64,000 bases of DNA from Diadema setosum (taxonomy: Eukaryota > Echinodermata > Echinoidea > Diadematoida > Diadematidae): contig NC_092702.1 of NCBI RefSeq assembly GCF_964275005.1, forward strand, positions 4,571,001 to 4,635,000, read 5' to 3'. The translations under genes and the position numbers were made by a program. Shown here piece by piece: positions 36,359 through 45,593 of the stretch (positions are counted from its first letter, which is position 1; each line of letters begins with the position of its first letter). Under the pieces are notes generated by a model, which saw only the letters and a program-made list of their open reading frames with translations, did no database searches and was not told the DNA's origin.

Positions 36359-37635
36359 CAGAAAAATGGGCTCCAATAGGCCCAGTGGTTAAGCCACAGG
36401 CGTTCTATTCCAAGAACGCGGGTTCGATATTCCATCGGAGTTTAGCATTTGGGCCTCTATTGCTCTTCCCCAATAGCATCAACAAAAACACACCTCGCCA
36501 GACGTCAAGAGGTTCATTTTCTGTTTTGTTTGTTGTCAAATTAATTATTTTAAAGTCCTTTCCTTTCAGACGGAGTTCAGTGAGAGTTGTACTGCAGGCA
36601 GGTTGTCATTTTCCCTAAACACTCGACTGTTGATCATTGCCATTGCTATGAATGATTAGTCTTATATCACAAATAATATGATTGTTGTCATCTCAGACAC
36701 CAATATTATCACAACCAATAATTTAAAGGTACTGTATATATAAATAGAATACATTTTTCGTAACAGACTGGACAGCAGAGTGATCTGTGGATTTCTCTTT
36801 AATCCCCAAATATCATGATTAATCCTTGTCCACTATTTCTTTGGTTCATTCTCGGCATAGAGTCGAATATTTGCAGATAATTTGTAGCTTTTTGGGTTAC
36901 ACAAAGGAAGGGAATAACCACCAGCTTCAGTCAAATAGGGTAACTGACCAGCAGAATATGAATGAAATGACAACGGGGAAAGAAATTTATCGGGATTTAA
37001 ACCCAAGACCTCCGGATTGTTAGATCGGTGCTCTCACAAACTGAGCTAAGAACCATGAGACCCCTCAATTTCCATTATTTGTGTGGTCAGAAGGTATTAT
37101 AAACCTGACATGACTCGTATGGTAAACTCGAAGGATAGAAATCAACTTGGGATGAACACCGTACTAAGGTTTTCCTTAGCTCATCAGTCGGTAAGAGCAC
37201 CGGTCCAGCAATCTGTAGGTCTCAGGTTCGAACCCCGACGGAATCCAACTTTCTTTGCTCATTTTCATCCAACCTACCAAATTGATACAGTGATGGAGGC
37301 ACTGTAATATCGTCATGTTAGTTTCACTGGTGTCCACGAGCCCGCCCGTCAGCTCGCGGTCGAACACATGGTCCGGGGTCGGGTACGGGACGCAGGCCCG
37401 GTATTTACCGGGGCTCTCCAGTGTCTGCCACGTCATCCACCGCTGGTTAAGAGCTGTAGGTGTCGGAGCAAGAGAAACAAATTAACAATGCAAGAGAAAA
37501 TTAAACGATCTTTAAAACATATTCCAAGAGTGACAAAATACATCCTTCAAAATCCCTCAAAATATAGAAATTTATGTCCATCAATAAACAAAGCTGTAAC
37601 GAGCGCATGAAATATATTGTACGTTCAGCTTATAA

Positions 37636-37690
<55 letters not shown>

Positions 37691-39918
37691 AGTTTGCAAG
37701 GACATATCCCAGGAATGATACACTGAGTTCTACCATGTCAAATTACGAAGAGGTAGATTTCCCTGTTATTTCATTGATGCATTTGCAGTAATCTTGTAAT
37801 ATTATATGTCATTACGCACATTCGTCGTCACTCCACACCTCCTATAATTTATTATCGTGTTTATCTGTAGCCAGAATTTGTGAATACACAAATCTTCTCA
37901 CGTGCTAAAATTGCCTGCTTATTTGGCGATTGTGATGTAAAAAGTTCCCTCCACCTCCCCCACCAAAAAATCAAAACAAAGCAAAATAAAAAACCTAGGT
38001 GTTGACAAGCATGAATGCAGGTGTATTTCGTAACGAACCCAACGAACCTTCTTCTTGCAACGTCACACCCAGTGGTGCGGTTAGGGTGACCGACACTCCT
38101 CAAAGTCCGCAAACAGTGGACCAAGTTTAAATGTCAAATTGAAGAGCTTCATTCGGAGGAAGTATTTTCGCAAATACACAAAGTGTGACCTTTCTTGTTG
38201 ATCAGGAGAAACGCTATCCACACGTCGCTCTCATAACAGATGGGTTCATAGTGTGGTTCCATTCCAAAATACTAAAATACACGTTGCCTATTATTAAAAA
38301 TTGTAGGTCCTTTTGACCCCATAATAGGCTATATCAAGTCAAGAAAGTCATTAACAAAATATCTTAGACAAGGAAATTGCAAATTCCATAATTCCTCCTT
38401 TTCTGATTAAGTTCAAGCTATCGGTCAGTATACGTCTGTTTCGCCTATTTTCAAGTTACAAACAAACAGAGAGAGAGAGAGAGACAGAGAGAGACAGAGG
38501 CAGAAAGACAGACAACACACACACACACACAGACAGACACACACACACAGACACACAGACACAGACACAGACACACACACACACACAAGCACACACACAC
38601 ACACACACACATTGTCATTATTTTCTACTCTGTATCGCTATAAAGATAATCAACCATGACTTCTGCATTGTGCGTGATCAAAAGAGGCAGTGAGGTAGAT
38701 CGTGGTGGCAAGACGTGTCCGGGGTGTAGAAGGGGTGGGGCACCGTCGAGGTTTCAGAAAGAGGCAAAGATTATTACTTTAGTGTTAAACGAACGACGGG
38801 GTAATAAGCTCAGTTTCAGGGCGTGTTTTAGACAAGATGTACAGAAAATGGCGACATCTACACACAGTACCACCATAACTTGGATGTTCCGTCCACAAAA
38901 AAAAAAAGAAGAAAAGAAATGTGGACGGAACAGGCGAAAGACGAGGCTGAGAAGAGGATGGGCCTTTAGAATTGAGTTATGAAAATCAAAATAGTACGAG
39001 AAAAATTGAGAACGTTACAGTCATTTTGTCGGTATGTATGTTCTATAATCCTGAAGGTTTCATGGGTGAAATTGCTAATTCAAAATTAACAAGAACTGGT
39101 AATATTTTTTTTTTCTTGATGCGAATATGAATGTTTCTTTTTGAAACGAAAGATGTATTATACGAAAACTAAATTAAACTACAATAGTGCATATACCTGT
39201 GTGTACGTATGCATGTGCATGTATAAATACACACAGGTATACAAAATTATATGTAACTGTATGATGAGAATAATATGGTAAATGCGGAATAGATAAAATG
39301 CGGTTATTTTTAATCTACGTTACGAAAGTCAAAATGCAATATTAAGTACAAAATGATATGAAAGACGAGAGTATAGTGAGCTGTTCCTTGGTCTTATTGC
39401 AGAGAATATCAAACTTACTAAAATTAGAACTGCCATTCAAAAAGAAAAAAAAATAGTTTTCGCGATGTCTACTTGGCACTTCAGTTATTGGAGTTGCGAT
39501 GTAAGAGAATACGTGCAAGGTGGTGCTTCAATAGCCAACAGTACATCAAGTTAGTTGTTATTGTGCCTGAAACACTGTTACTCCACAGAAACTTTGGGGG
39601 TAATATTAATAGCTTAGAGATCTCACCAGAAATAACATCGCCTCTTTTCTCCGTGACTGAAGCGGGTGGTTTAAACGGGAATATGTCTGCGTTAAGTCCG
39701 CGCTCCTGGTGTACCATTACAGACGACCTTCCATCGTTGTAGCCCATGATGTACATCGCCCTCACCAAGAACAAGACACACAGCAAACCGGCAAGACATA
39801 TCAGGAGGTGACCGAACCGACGCGAAAGCATTCTCCTCATATTTTGCTGGTCCGAAATCTCACCAAACTGCCCCATGAAACTCAATCTACCACGAGTCCC
39901 AATACCAGGGTTAGGCAT
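31279..39918 (-). CDS. WSCD-like protein: single WSC domain plus PAPS-dependent sulfotransferase (6 coding exons, 470 aa)
   Basis: Exons on the minus strand: 39,918-39,627, 37,453-37,278, 35,532-35,355, 34,152-33,976, 33,182-32,982 and 31,667-31,279 (with stop). All introns are GT-AG with phases 1, 0, 1, 1, 1; the sum is 1,413 nt. Residues 37-58 form a hydrophobic signal anchor after a basic stretch, giving a type II Golgi topology. Residues about 115-212 are one WSC domain with the expected eight cysteines (RACV, LQCLHHC, TQCYC, LCDVPC, DCGG). Residues 236-245, SYPRSGNTW, are the 5'-phosphosulfate loop that binds PAPS; ICVKTH and VLLIRNPYR (about 286-313) match the family core and 3'-phosphate site; HYEQL and DPFTP follow. 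WSCD proteins are Golgi sulfotransferases, reported to sulfate sialic acid; the substrate here is inferred. Human WSCD1/2 have two WSC domains. ATG 39,918 has weak context; Met27 is an alternative start. Confidence 0.9.
31668..32981 (-). other. Intron 5 of WSCD-like gene, with short tandem duplication
   Basis: Non-coding. A segment of about 80 bp is duplicated in tandem at about 32,762-32,840 and 32,850-32,926, sharing TGTGTACAATGCTA and CAAAGGATTAA/TGAGGATTAA ends. Confidence 0.7.
32982..33182 (-). CDS. WSCD-like exon 5 (sulfotransferase core)
   Basis: Acceptor TTCCTAG|GTGGCAATG, donor AAAAG|GTAACA. It encodes HTICVKTHRSERK and AVLLIRNPYRTIVAE, including the 3'-phosphate-binding strand. Confidence 0.9.
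33183..33975 (-). other. Intron 4 of WSCD-like gene
   Basis: Non-coding, bounded by GTATGT and CCTAG. Nothing else recognised. Confidence 0.7.
33976..34152 (-). CDS. WSCD-like exon 4 (PAPS 5'-phosphosulfate loop)
   Basis: Acceptor TTGGCAG|ATGTTC, donor CAGAAAG|GTATGT. It encodes LASYPRSGNTWTRQLIEAATG followed by VYTGSIYW, the nucleotide-binding start of the sulfotransferase fold. Confidence 0.9.
34153..35354 (-). other. Intron 3 of WSCD-like gene
   Basis: Non-coding, bounded by GTAAGT and GGCAG. It contains the word-type repeat at 34,780-35,075 and poly-A runs. Confidence 0.7.
34780..35075. repeat. Word-type repeat, CACGAGTCATACAGCCC family, with inverted half
   Basis: Same words as 26,845-27,000 (CACGAGTCATACAGCCC, CACGAGTTCGACA, AACAAGGTCCACG). 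Near 35,010-35,085 the words appear inverted (GTCTCGTGGGAC, GTGTCGGACTCATGGACC), so the block could fold back. It lies in intron 3. Confidence 0.65.
35355..35532 (-). CDS. WSCD-like exon 3 (second half of WSC domain)
   Basis: Acceptor CTCTGTAG|GAATAT, donor ACCAG|GTAAGT. It encodes YAALTKGTQCYC and CDVPCTGDRNYDCGG, the conserved C-terminal half of a WSC domain. The frame is too short and split to show as a long ORF, but the splice sites and domain fit are strong. Confidence 0.9.
35594..35681. repeat. 27-bp tandem repeat, 3.3 copies
   Basis: Unit GAATGACGATAATACTAG + TAATGGTAA starts at 35,594, 35,621, 35,648 and 35,675 with one substitution. It lies in intron 2, about 60 bp upstream of the exon 3 acceptor. 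Confidence 0.9.
36037..36084. repeat. (TA)n microsatellite
   Basis: About 48 bp of TA dinucleotides directly abutting a small foldback element. A second (AT)n run of about 55 bp lies at 36,299-36,354. Confidence 0.9.
36084..36217. mobile_element. Small foldback MITE inserted at TA
   Basis: The left arm, AGGCGTACCTGTGTTTTGG + TGCCTTGTCT, is mirrored by a right arm (AGACAAGGCACTAAAACAC + AGGTACGCCT) with one mismatch over about 29 bp. The loop is about 75 bp. TA flanks both ends, as expected for Tc1/mariner-type MITEs, though the (TA)n context makes the duplication uninformative. Confidence 0.7.
36365..36480 (+). repeat. tRNA-like SINE head
   Basis: A-box-like TAGGCCCAGTGGTTAAG and B-box-like GGTTCGATATTCC are spaced as in a tRNA gene. 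The cloverleaf is not convincing, so this is a SINE or tRNA relic rather than a functional tRNA. Confidence 0.5.
36890..37070 (-). repeat. tRNA-derived SINE, minus orientation, in intron 2
   Basis: On the minus strand: TTCTTAGCTCAGTTTGTGAG (A box), then CAATCCGGAGGTC, GGGTTTAAATCCC (B box) and a TTTCTTTCCCCGTTGTC body. It is related to the plus-strand copy at 37,165-37,272. Confidence 0.65.
37165..37272 (+). repeat. tRNA-derived SINE, plus orientation, abutting the exon 2 donor
   Basis: TTAGCTCATCAGTCGGTAAG (A box), GCAATCTGTAGGTCTC, GGTTCGAACCCCGAC (B box), then a TTTCTTTGCTCATTTTCA body that ends within about 5-10 bp of the GT donor of WSCD-like exon 2. The reverse translation contains GFEPETYRLLDRCSYRL, the usual spurious peptide of such SINEs. 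Confidence 0.7.
37278..37453 (-). CDS. WSCD-like exon 2 (first half of WSC domain)
   Basis: Acceptor CCTACAG|CTCTTAACC, donor AATTTG|GTAGGT. It encodes WMTWQTLESPGKYRACV through LQCLHHCINL. The donor lies within about 10 bp of a SINE copy in the intron. Confidence 0.88.
37637..37687. repeat. (TA)n microsatellite
   Basis: About 50 bp of TA dinucleotides in intron 1. Confidence 0.9.
38468..38611. repeat. Compound (GA)n/(CA)n microsatellite
   Basis: GAGA run followed by interrupted CA/CAGA repeats over about 145 bp. Confidence 0.85.
39627..39918 (-). CDS. WSCD-like exon 1 (signal anchor)
   Basis: Encodes the cytoplasmic N-terminus and membrane anchor (FGHLLICLAGLLCVLFLVR). The donor reads TCTG|GTGAGA and leaves phase 1. 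Met1, Met15 and Met27 are all possible starts; Met27 (AATATGAGG) has an A at -3. Confidence 0.8.
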
Positions 39919-41358
39919 TGGATGTAACCCACCCTACTCGTTCCTCAAGAGAAGACATTCAACACTAGCGAGATGAAGTAGCGAAAGTTTACTTACACGC
40001 CGAATCGGAGCCCCCCGGTCATCTGTATTGCTTTATTTGCGTGTGAGCATACAACGTGTACGGAAATGACAATCGTGTGTTCATTCGTTCTCCCGAAGCC
40101 GCCACGCATAGCATTCCCATTGTTACGACATCGGCACCCTTTGTCACTTACAATAGATACTCATCCAGTTCCCCCTCGCACCTTTCTTTCTTATCCGCCT
40201 TGAGTAGCGAGTGGCTTCTTAGTGCATCAGTGTGTTGGAAGACTTGACGAAGTATACGTACATGTATCCGCATTTGAAGTAGATAGGCTATGTTCAAGAC
40301 CTTCCCTTTGTATGCGGACTCTTTGTCACCACAATAAGTTATGACAAGCACGGTATAACGAGTTATCTTACTCTTTGAACGGAACCAAATATATCGCTTT
40401 GGGCTTATGCGATAATCATAAAATGATAATAATAAGTACAACCAAAGTCTGCAATAATGTTGTAGTAGTTGAAGGTATACGCTGGAGTGAAAATGTGGTT
40501 GAAAATGTGTAAATATAATCACCAATTTTCGTGCCTGTGAGTGGTATATAGATGGTGTTCTCGTGAAATGCAAACTGCTCTGATATCAAAACGCAGCAAT
40601 TTGCAGCAGACCATTCATACAGCAGATGTGACCTAAAAGTCTATAATCTATACATCACGTTCAGTCTACCTCTGGAGCCTATAGGATAAAGGATATCAGA
40701 AATTGAAGTTTAACATTTTATTTTTGACAGTAATAAGTTCTTTATCTAAAAACAAAAAATGCGGACTACCTCAAAGTATTTTCTCTGTGCCATGCAAGAG
40801 TTTACTGTTTCTGGTTGTAGTTTGAGTTGTACAATCACATTTCCTCCCCCCCCCCCAAAAAAAAAAAAGATAAATAAATGGTTTACATGCAAAGAAAAAG
40901 AAGTTTTTTTCTCTAAGTCATCATCGCAGATTGACACGGCATTGACGTTCTTAAAGGTCCAGTTTACCTTTGGGAGCAGCGATTTCAAAAATGTTCAAGA
41001 TATCACATTTGATGCATATGTGTAGGTCTGTTGTATCACAAAACATCCTACAATATAAAATTTTTGCAATAAAGCCTAAAATATGGGGAGATATCAGCAT
41101 GCTTCTCAATAAACCATAACTGTATACGGTTTAGTCTGGAAGCATTCTTATTATAACTATTGTTCATATTTTGTGTACTTAACAATACTTAACATCGATT
41201 ATACGGATTCAAATTTTTACAGTGGTTGTTTCTATCCCTAACTCACATTTTAGATCTATTTTAAAGCACTAATGTTGGGTTTTTGTTTCATCTGCAAATG
41301 GTAAATTATGCCTTTAAGTTTTATATGCCAAAGATTCTGTGATATTTGGAGTAGGCCC
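39919..41358. other. Non-coding, upstream of exon 1
   Basis: No exon seen. The first few hundred bp may hold a promoter for the 39.9-kb first exon; no confident TATA or CpG-type signal was identified. C-run/A-run tracts lie near 40,850. Confidence 0.4.
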
Positions 41359-42431
41359 TATAGTCTAGCAGCCAGAAAGGGTCCCCGTGCACCCCCCCCC
41401 CCCCTAAAACAAAATTCTACGATATGTTCGAAGATCGTCAGAACCTGTATTTTCCGAATCCGGTTGTCGCCAGCGGAAAAAAAGGTTGCGCGCGCGTCTT
41501 ATTTGCATATTTCTAAGATGGCCGCCGCCCGTTGCTAGGAGACGGATTATTTTTGAATAACTTTAGTTAGGAATAACAAATTACCATAAAAATGGTATCA
41601 TTTTGAAGAGAATTAAATTTCTTACAAGCTGATACCCCATTTGATGGGATAAATAGTTGTTGTCATGAAATATTAAGGAAGGAATTATTTTTTTAAGCAT
41701 TTTTCTAAAAAGATACGGAATTTGGTTATAATGTTCTTTTCCATACATCTAATATGCATTTACAAATAACATTTGAAATTTCCTAAAATTATCCCCCAAA
41801 CATAGCTATTATCATGTGAAAACGGCTTTCCAATACACCAGTTCCTTTAAAAGTTACACGACATTAAAGGGGATAAGGTTCAATAGGTTTTACAGCAATA
41901 TTTAAGGGTTATAATGTCTCCGCGCGCAATTGCGTAGGTTCTGTATGTGGGGTTTGTTGTAGATCACTGCTATCTATTGATCAAATCTCATCGAAATCGG
42001 CGAAGAAAGAAAGAAAAATTACACTTTCTATTCCTTATATGAAATAAAAATGTTTTTTTTTTTCTATTCTGTGTTACCAAACTCAATCCATTCAGCTTCC
42101 ATATGAACAGTTTCTTGTCTTTTTGGATTCCCTCCAAAATCACAACTTATCTGATATTAAAAAGTTAAAGAAAAAAATTTGACGTGACAGTTTCCTCTTA
42201 TTGGAAGATTAAAGTGAAAAAAAAAGAAGAATCTTATGCTAAAAGCCCTAAGAAATAAAGAACTTGTTAAATGGCCTTTCAGAGCTTAAAATGAAACATG
42301 GCTATCTTATTTTTTCATAACAAAATGAAGGGAAGTATCTGTGTAGTTCATGTCGGCCCATACTGGGTTACTATTCTTCAGAAATGGTCCCCGTGCACCC
42401 CCCCCCCCAAAAAAAAAGAAAAATCTACGAT
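41359..42431 (+). repeat. Left arm of 1.08-kb inverted duplication
   Basis: Reads as the reverse complement of 49,868-50,952 at about 95% or better by eye, including CAGCCAGAAAGGGTCCCCG at its outer end, TTGCATATTTCTAAGATGG, and CTACGAT at its inner end. No long open frame. Non-coding unknown repeat. Confidence 0.85.
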
Positions 42432-43010
42432 GTGTTCGAAGATCGTCAGAACCTGTATTTTGCGAATCTGCTTGTCGCCAGCGGAAAAAAAGGGTTGCGC
42501 GTGCGTCTAATTTGCATACTTCTAAGATGGCCGCCGCCCGTTGCTAGGATACGGATTATTTTTGAATAATTTTAGTTAAGAATATCAAATTACCATAAAA
42601 ATTGTATCATATTAAAGAGAATTAGATTTCCTACAAGTTAATACCCCGTTTTATGTAATAAATAGTTGTTGTTATGAAATACTAAGGAAGGAAGGATTTT
42701 TTTAAATACATTTTTCCCAAGAAATACAGATTTCAGTAATGTTTTTTCCATACATTTAATTTCTGTTTACAAATAACATCGGAATTTTCCTTAAGTTAAA
42801 CCCCATAAATAAGTACTATTCTGTGAAAGCGGCTATTAAATACACCAATTTCTTAAAAAGTTACACGACATTAAAGGGAAAAGGTTCAATACGGTTATAC
42901 AGAAATTTAAGGGTAATGTCGACTTCCGCACTTGCTAACGCGTGTAATACTATAATAATCATTGCAAGTATGAGACCCTATCACTTCTTACATCCAAATT
43001 ATTGATTAAA
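42376..43010 (+). repeat. Diverged direct copy of the arm sequence
   Basis: It repeats the order of 41,370-41,990 (GGTCCCCGTGCACC, ATCGTCAGAACCTGTATTTT, AAGATGGCCGCCGCCCG, TACACGACATTAAAGG) at clearly lower identity than the inverted arm. It is therefore an older tandem duplication of the same repeat. Confidence 0.8.
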
Positions 43011-43906
43011 TATCATTAAATCTTGTAGAATATGAAAACAAATTAAATTTTTTATTCGCTATCACCTTTGATCTACTCAGCTTCACTTTTAGTTTACGTC
43101 TTTTTTCATCAAATAGAATGAAGGCATTACGAGAGGTGTAATTTCATGACGGCCGAAACGGGCTTACCTGGATAGGGGTTTCCAACATATCGATATTAAT
43201 CAAACTTCTCTTCATCAACTCTCATTCTTCTGATCATCTTCACACACATACTCACACCTCCAGTATCGCACACAGGCATTCATGCAGGGGAAATGAGCTC
43301 AGTCATGAATTTCGTGAATTTATTCAATACGCCATTAATGCATTCATGGAACATCAAACTCGAATGCTTTATTTAGATGTCGAAATAAGAGTTACATGTA
43401 TACCGCACAAGCGAAATATTTCTCACCATGCTCTAGCATGAAATCAATTTATCTTTTTAAGATAAGATCGCACATACGTGTTCTCATTCTTTGGTGGTTC
43501 GCCTGATGGTTTTTAAACATATTGCTCATACGTGTATTATTGCCAAGAAACTAATAGATAGATTACAAATACCAAGGAATGGCATTGATAAAAACGAATA
43601 GTTGCAAGTCAAATCCAGTCGCTTTCAAATTCTGTGGGGTTTTTTTTATAGAAAATGATTTCATGGGTTGATTTAAATGCAATACAACGTAAACTTGGTT
43701 GTTAAATCCGTTAGGAGTGACTAATAATCAATATTATACAAAAATGAGAGAGAGAGAGAAAAAAAATGTTATGGTTAAGTAGACCTTAATGCATGGATCT
43801 ATAAAACATGAGGGAAATGTCTGAGGGAACATTAACTATGCATGCGTGTATGTATGTATGTGTGCATGTATATACTATAACTATGTATATATAATATATC
43901 TATATC

Positions 43907-43955
<49 letters not shown>

Positions 43956-44763
43956 CGTTTATATTTATGCAGGTTTGTATACTTTTGTGTTGTGTGTGTT
44001 TCTGTTCAAGGATGTATGTGTATGACTAATGTGTTAAACATTAGACATATTCAGAGTGTAAATGTTTAACCACAACGAATACAATATTTTCATGTTTTCC
44101 ACAGAAATTAGTTGCTGAAATGATTTGAAGTGTATCTGCTATAGGCGCATCTGACGTGCAATCCACTTTTAGAGCGCATGTAAGTTCCGCTGGAATAACA
44201 TTTTAACTCATGCATGAATTAAATACACCATCCAATGTTTTCAGATATCCATGCCCTACTCGTCCGCCGGTCCTTTTTAGATAGAGTAACTATAAATGTG
44301 CATTATCGATACCCAAAAGATTATTGACATGGCAGTTAAACACTTTCACTAGGTTGCCATTGTCGCGAGTCTCGATATGCTAATACATGTATACTATCTA
44401 CCACAAATCGATTCTTAGTCTACGAGTGACCGTGGTGATCTTATCATGGCTTATCACATCTTGAGGTCTATGGTGGTAATCGTGTTGATCGTAGAAGAAT
44501 TATTGGACTGTTCGAAAAATTACTACGATCAACACAATGTCTTTGACTGACATCAAGATTTGATTATCTGATGATCAGCACGATTAGTCCCCGAGTAAGA
44601 CCACGATTTCGGGCGAATCGAGAAAGTGGACCCAGCTTAGTGAATTCCACGAGAGTGGTAACTTACCATAAGGATAATCAACACGACAGTTTCAATACCG
44701 TACATATCAATATTTACATATCTTCAAAGATTACTTCACCCATGTAATCTAGATTCTTTTGTA
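43011..44763. other. Non-coding stretch with TA microsatellite and imperfect hairpin
   Basis: No gene. (TA)n at about 43,905-43,954. An imperfect inverted repeat spans about 44,395-44,625, with a 13-bp perfect core (GTGTTGATCGTAG and inverse, about 44,481 and 44,527). Confidence 0.45.
43905..43954. repeat. (TA)n microsatellite
   Basis: Nearly uninterrupted TA run with one TAAATA interruption at its start. Confidence 0.85.
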
Positions 44764-45593
44764 TGCCTCCGCCAAGAAGTGGTGCCGGAGGCATTATGTT
44801 TTCGGGTTGTCCGTCCTTCCGTCCGTCCTTCTCTCCGTCCGTAATGAATTTTGCGGACAGCGTAACAAACCCCCCCCCCCCCCCCCAAAAAAAAAAAAAA
44901 AAAAAAAAAACTGACATTTGGCATGTATGTGTATTGGGGGTGAAATTCTGCCTATCAACTTTTGGGTGCACATGCTCAAGGTCAAAAGTCAAAAGGTCGA
45001 GGTCAAATGCTTAAAATTTCACTATTTCCCTCATATCTCTGCAATGCCTAAAGATATTTTCTTGAAACTTAGTGTATACAGGTATTATCTAATTAAAATT
45101 CACTGGTAAAAGTTTGGGGTGATAAGGTTAAGGTCAAATGTGAAAAGGTCGAGTGAAAATGTTAAAATTTTACTTTTTTTCTCTGTATCTTGGATATTGT
45201 TCAAGGTATCTTCATGGAACATAGTATATATTATGCATGTACTGACTGGAAGTGATTATCTAGGGAATTTGGGGTTCATGGGGTCAAAGGTCAAGGGCAA
45301 CACTTCAAAATTTTACTATTTCCCTCATATTTATGCAATGCCAGCAGGACTTTTTTTAAAACTTGGTGTATGCATGTATAACCCAAAATAGAGATTCTCT
45401 GGCAATTTCTTTTTTTTTTTTGTTTTGCCAAAAAGGTCAAAGATCAAAGATCAAGAGAAAGTGCTGAACTTGCTTCTTCCTCCATGTCTCGGAAGTGGCT
45501 CATGGCATCTTGAAACTTAGTACATTTTTATGCATGTTCTACCTGACAGTGATTCTCTTATGAATTTTAGGGTCAAAGGCCAGATGAAAATGG
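44764..45593. repeat. GTATGCCTCCGCC / GGTCAAGGTCA repeat, left part
   Basis: It starts GTATGCCTCCGCC, contains an inverse GCCGGAGGCATTATG, (CCGT)n, C and A runs, then three to four degenerate units of about 150-170 bp with AGGTCAAAGGTCAAG, TTTCACTATTTCCCTCAT and GAAACTTAGTGTAT. The block is interrupted at 45,594 by the Mutator-like element and resumes after 48,429. Another GTATGCCTCCGCC end lies at 49,664. Confidence 0.65.

Larger units (their letters stand above)
37454..39626 (-). other. Intron 1 of WSCD-like gene (short isoform model)
   Basis: Non-coding. It contains (TA)n at 37,637-37,687, a compound (CA)n region at about 38,468-38,611, and a 12-bp perfect stem (GTTCCGTCCACA and inverse, 38,886-38,931) around an A-rich loop. 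No exon recognised. Confidence 0.6.

Noticed and set aside
36007-36618. 203-codon frame on the plus strand
   Set aside because: It is made of TA-repeat translation (poly Ile-Tyr), a MITE and a tRNA-like SINE.
37176-37272. Minus-strand continuation of WSCD exon 2 with GFEPETYRLLDRCSYRL
   Set aside because: This is intron sequence translating an inverted tRNA-derived SINE; the GT donor at 37,277 and the good fit of exon 3 show that the exon ends earlier.
36365-37272. Possible tRNA genes
   Set aside because: A and B boxes are present, but acceptor stems and anticodon arms do not fold well and SINE bodies follow; treated as SINEs.
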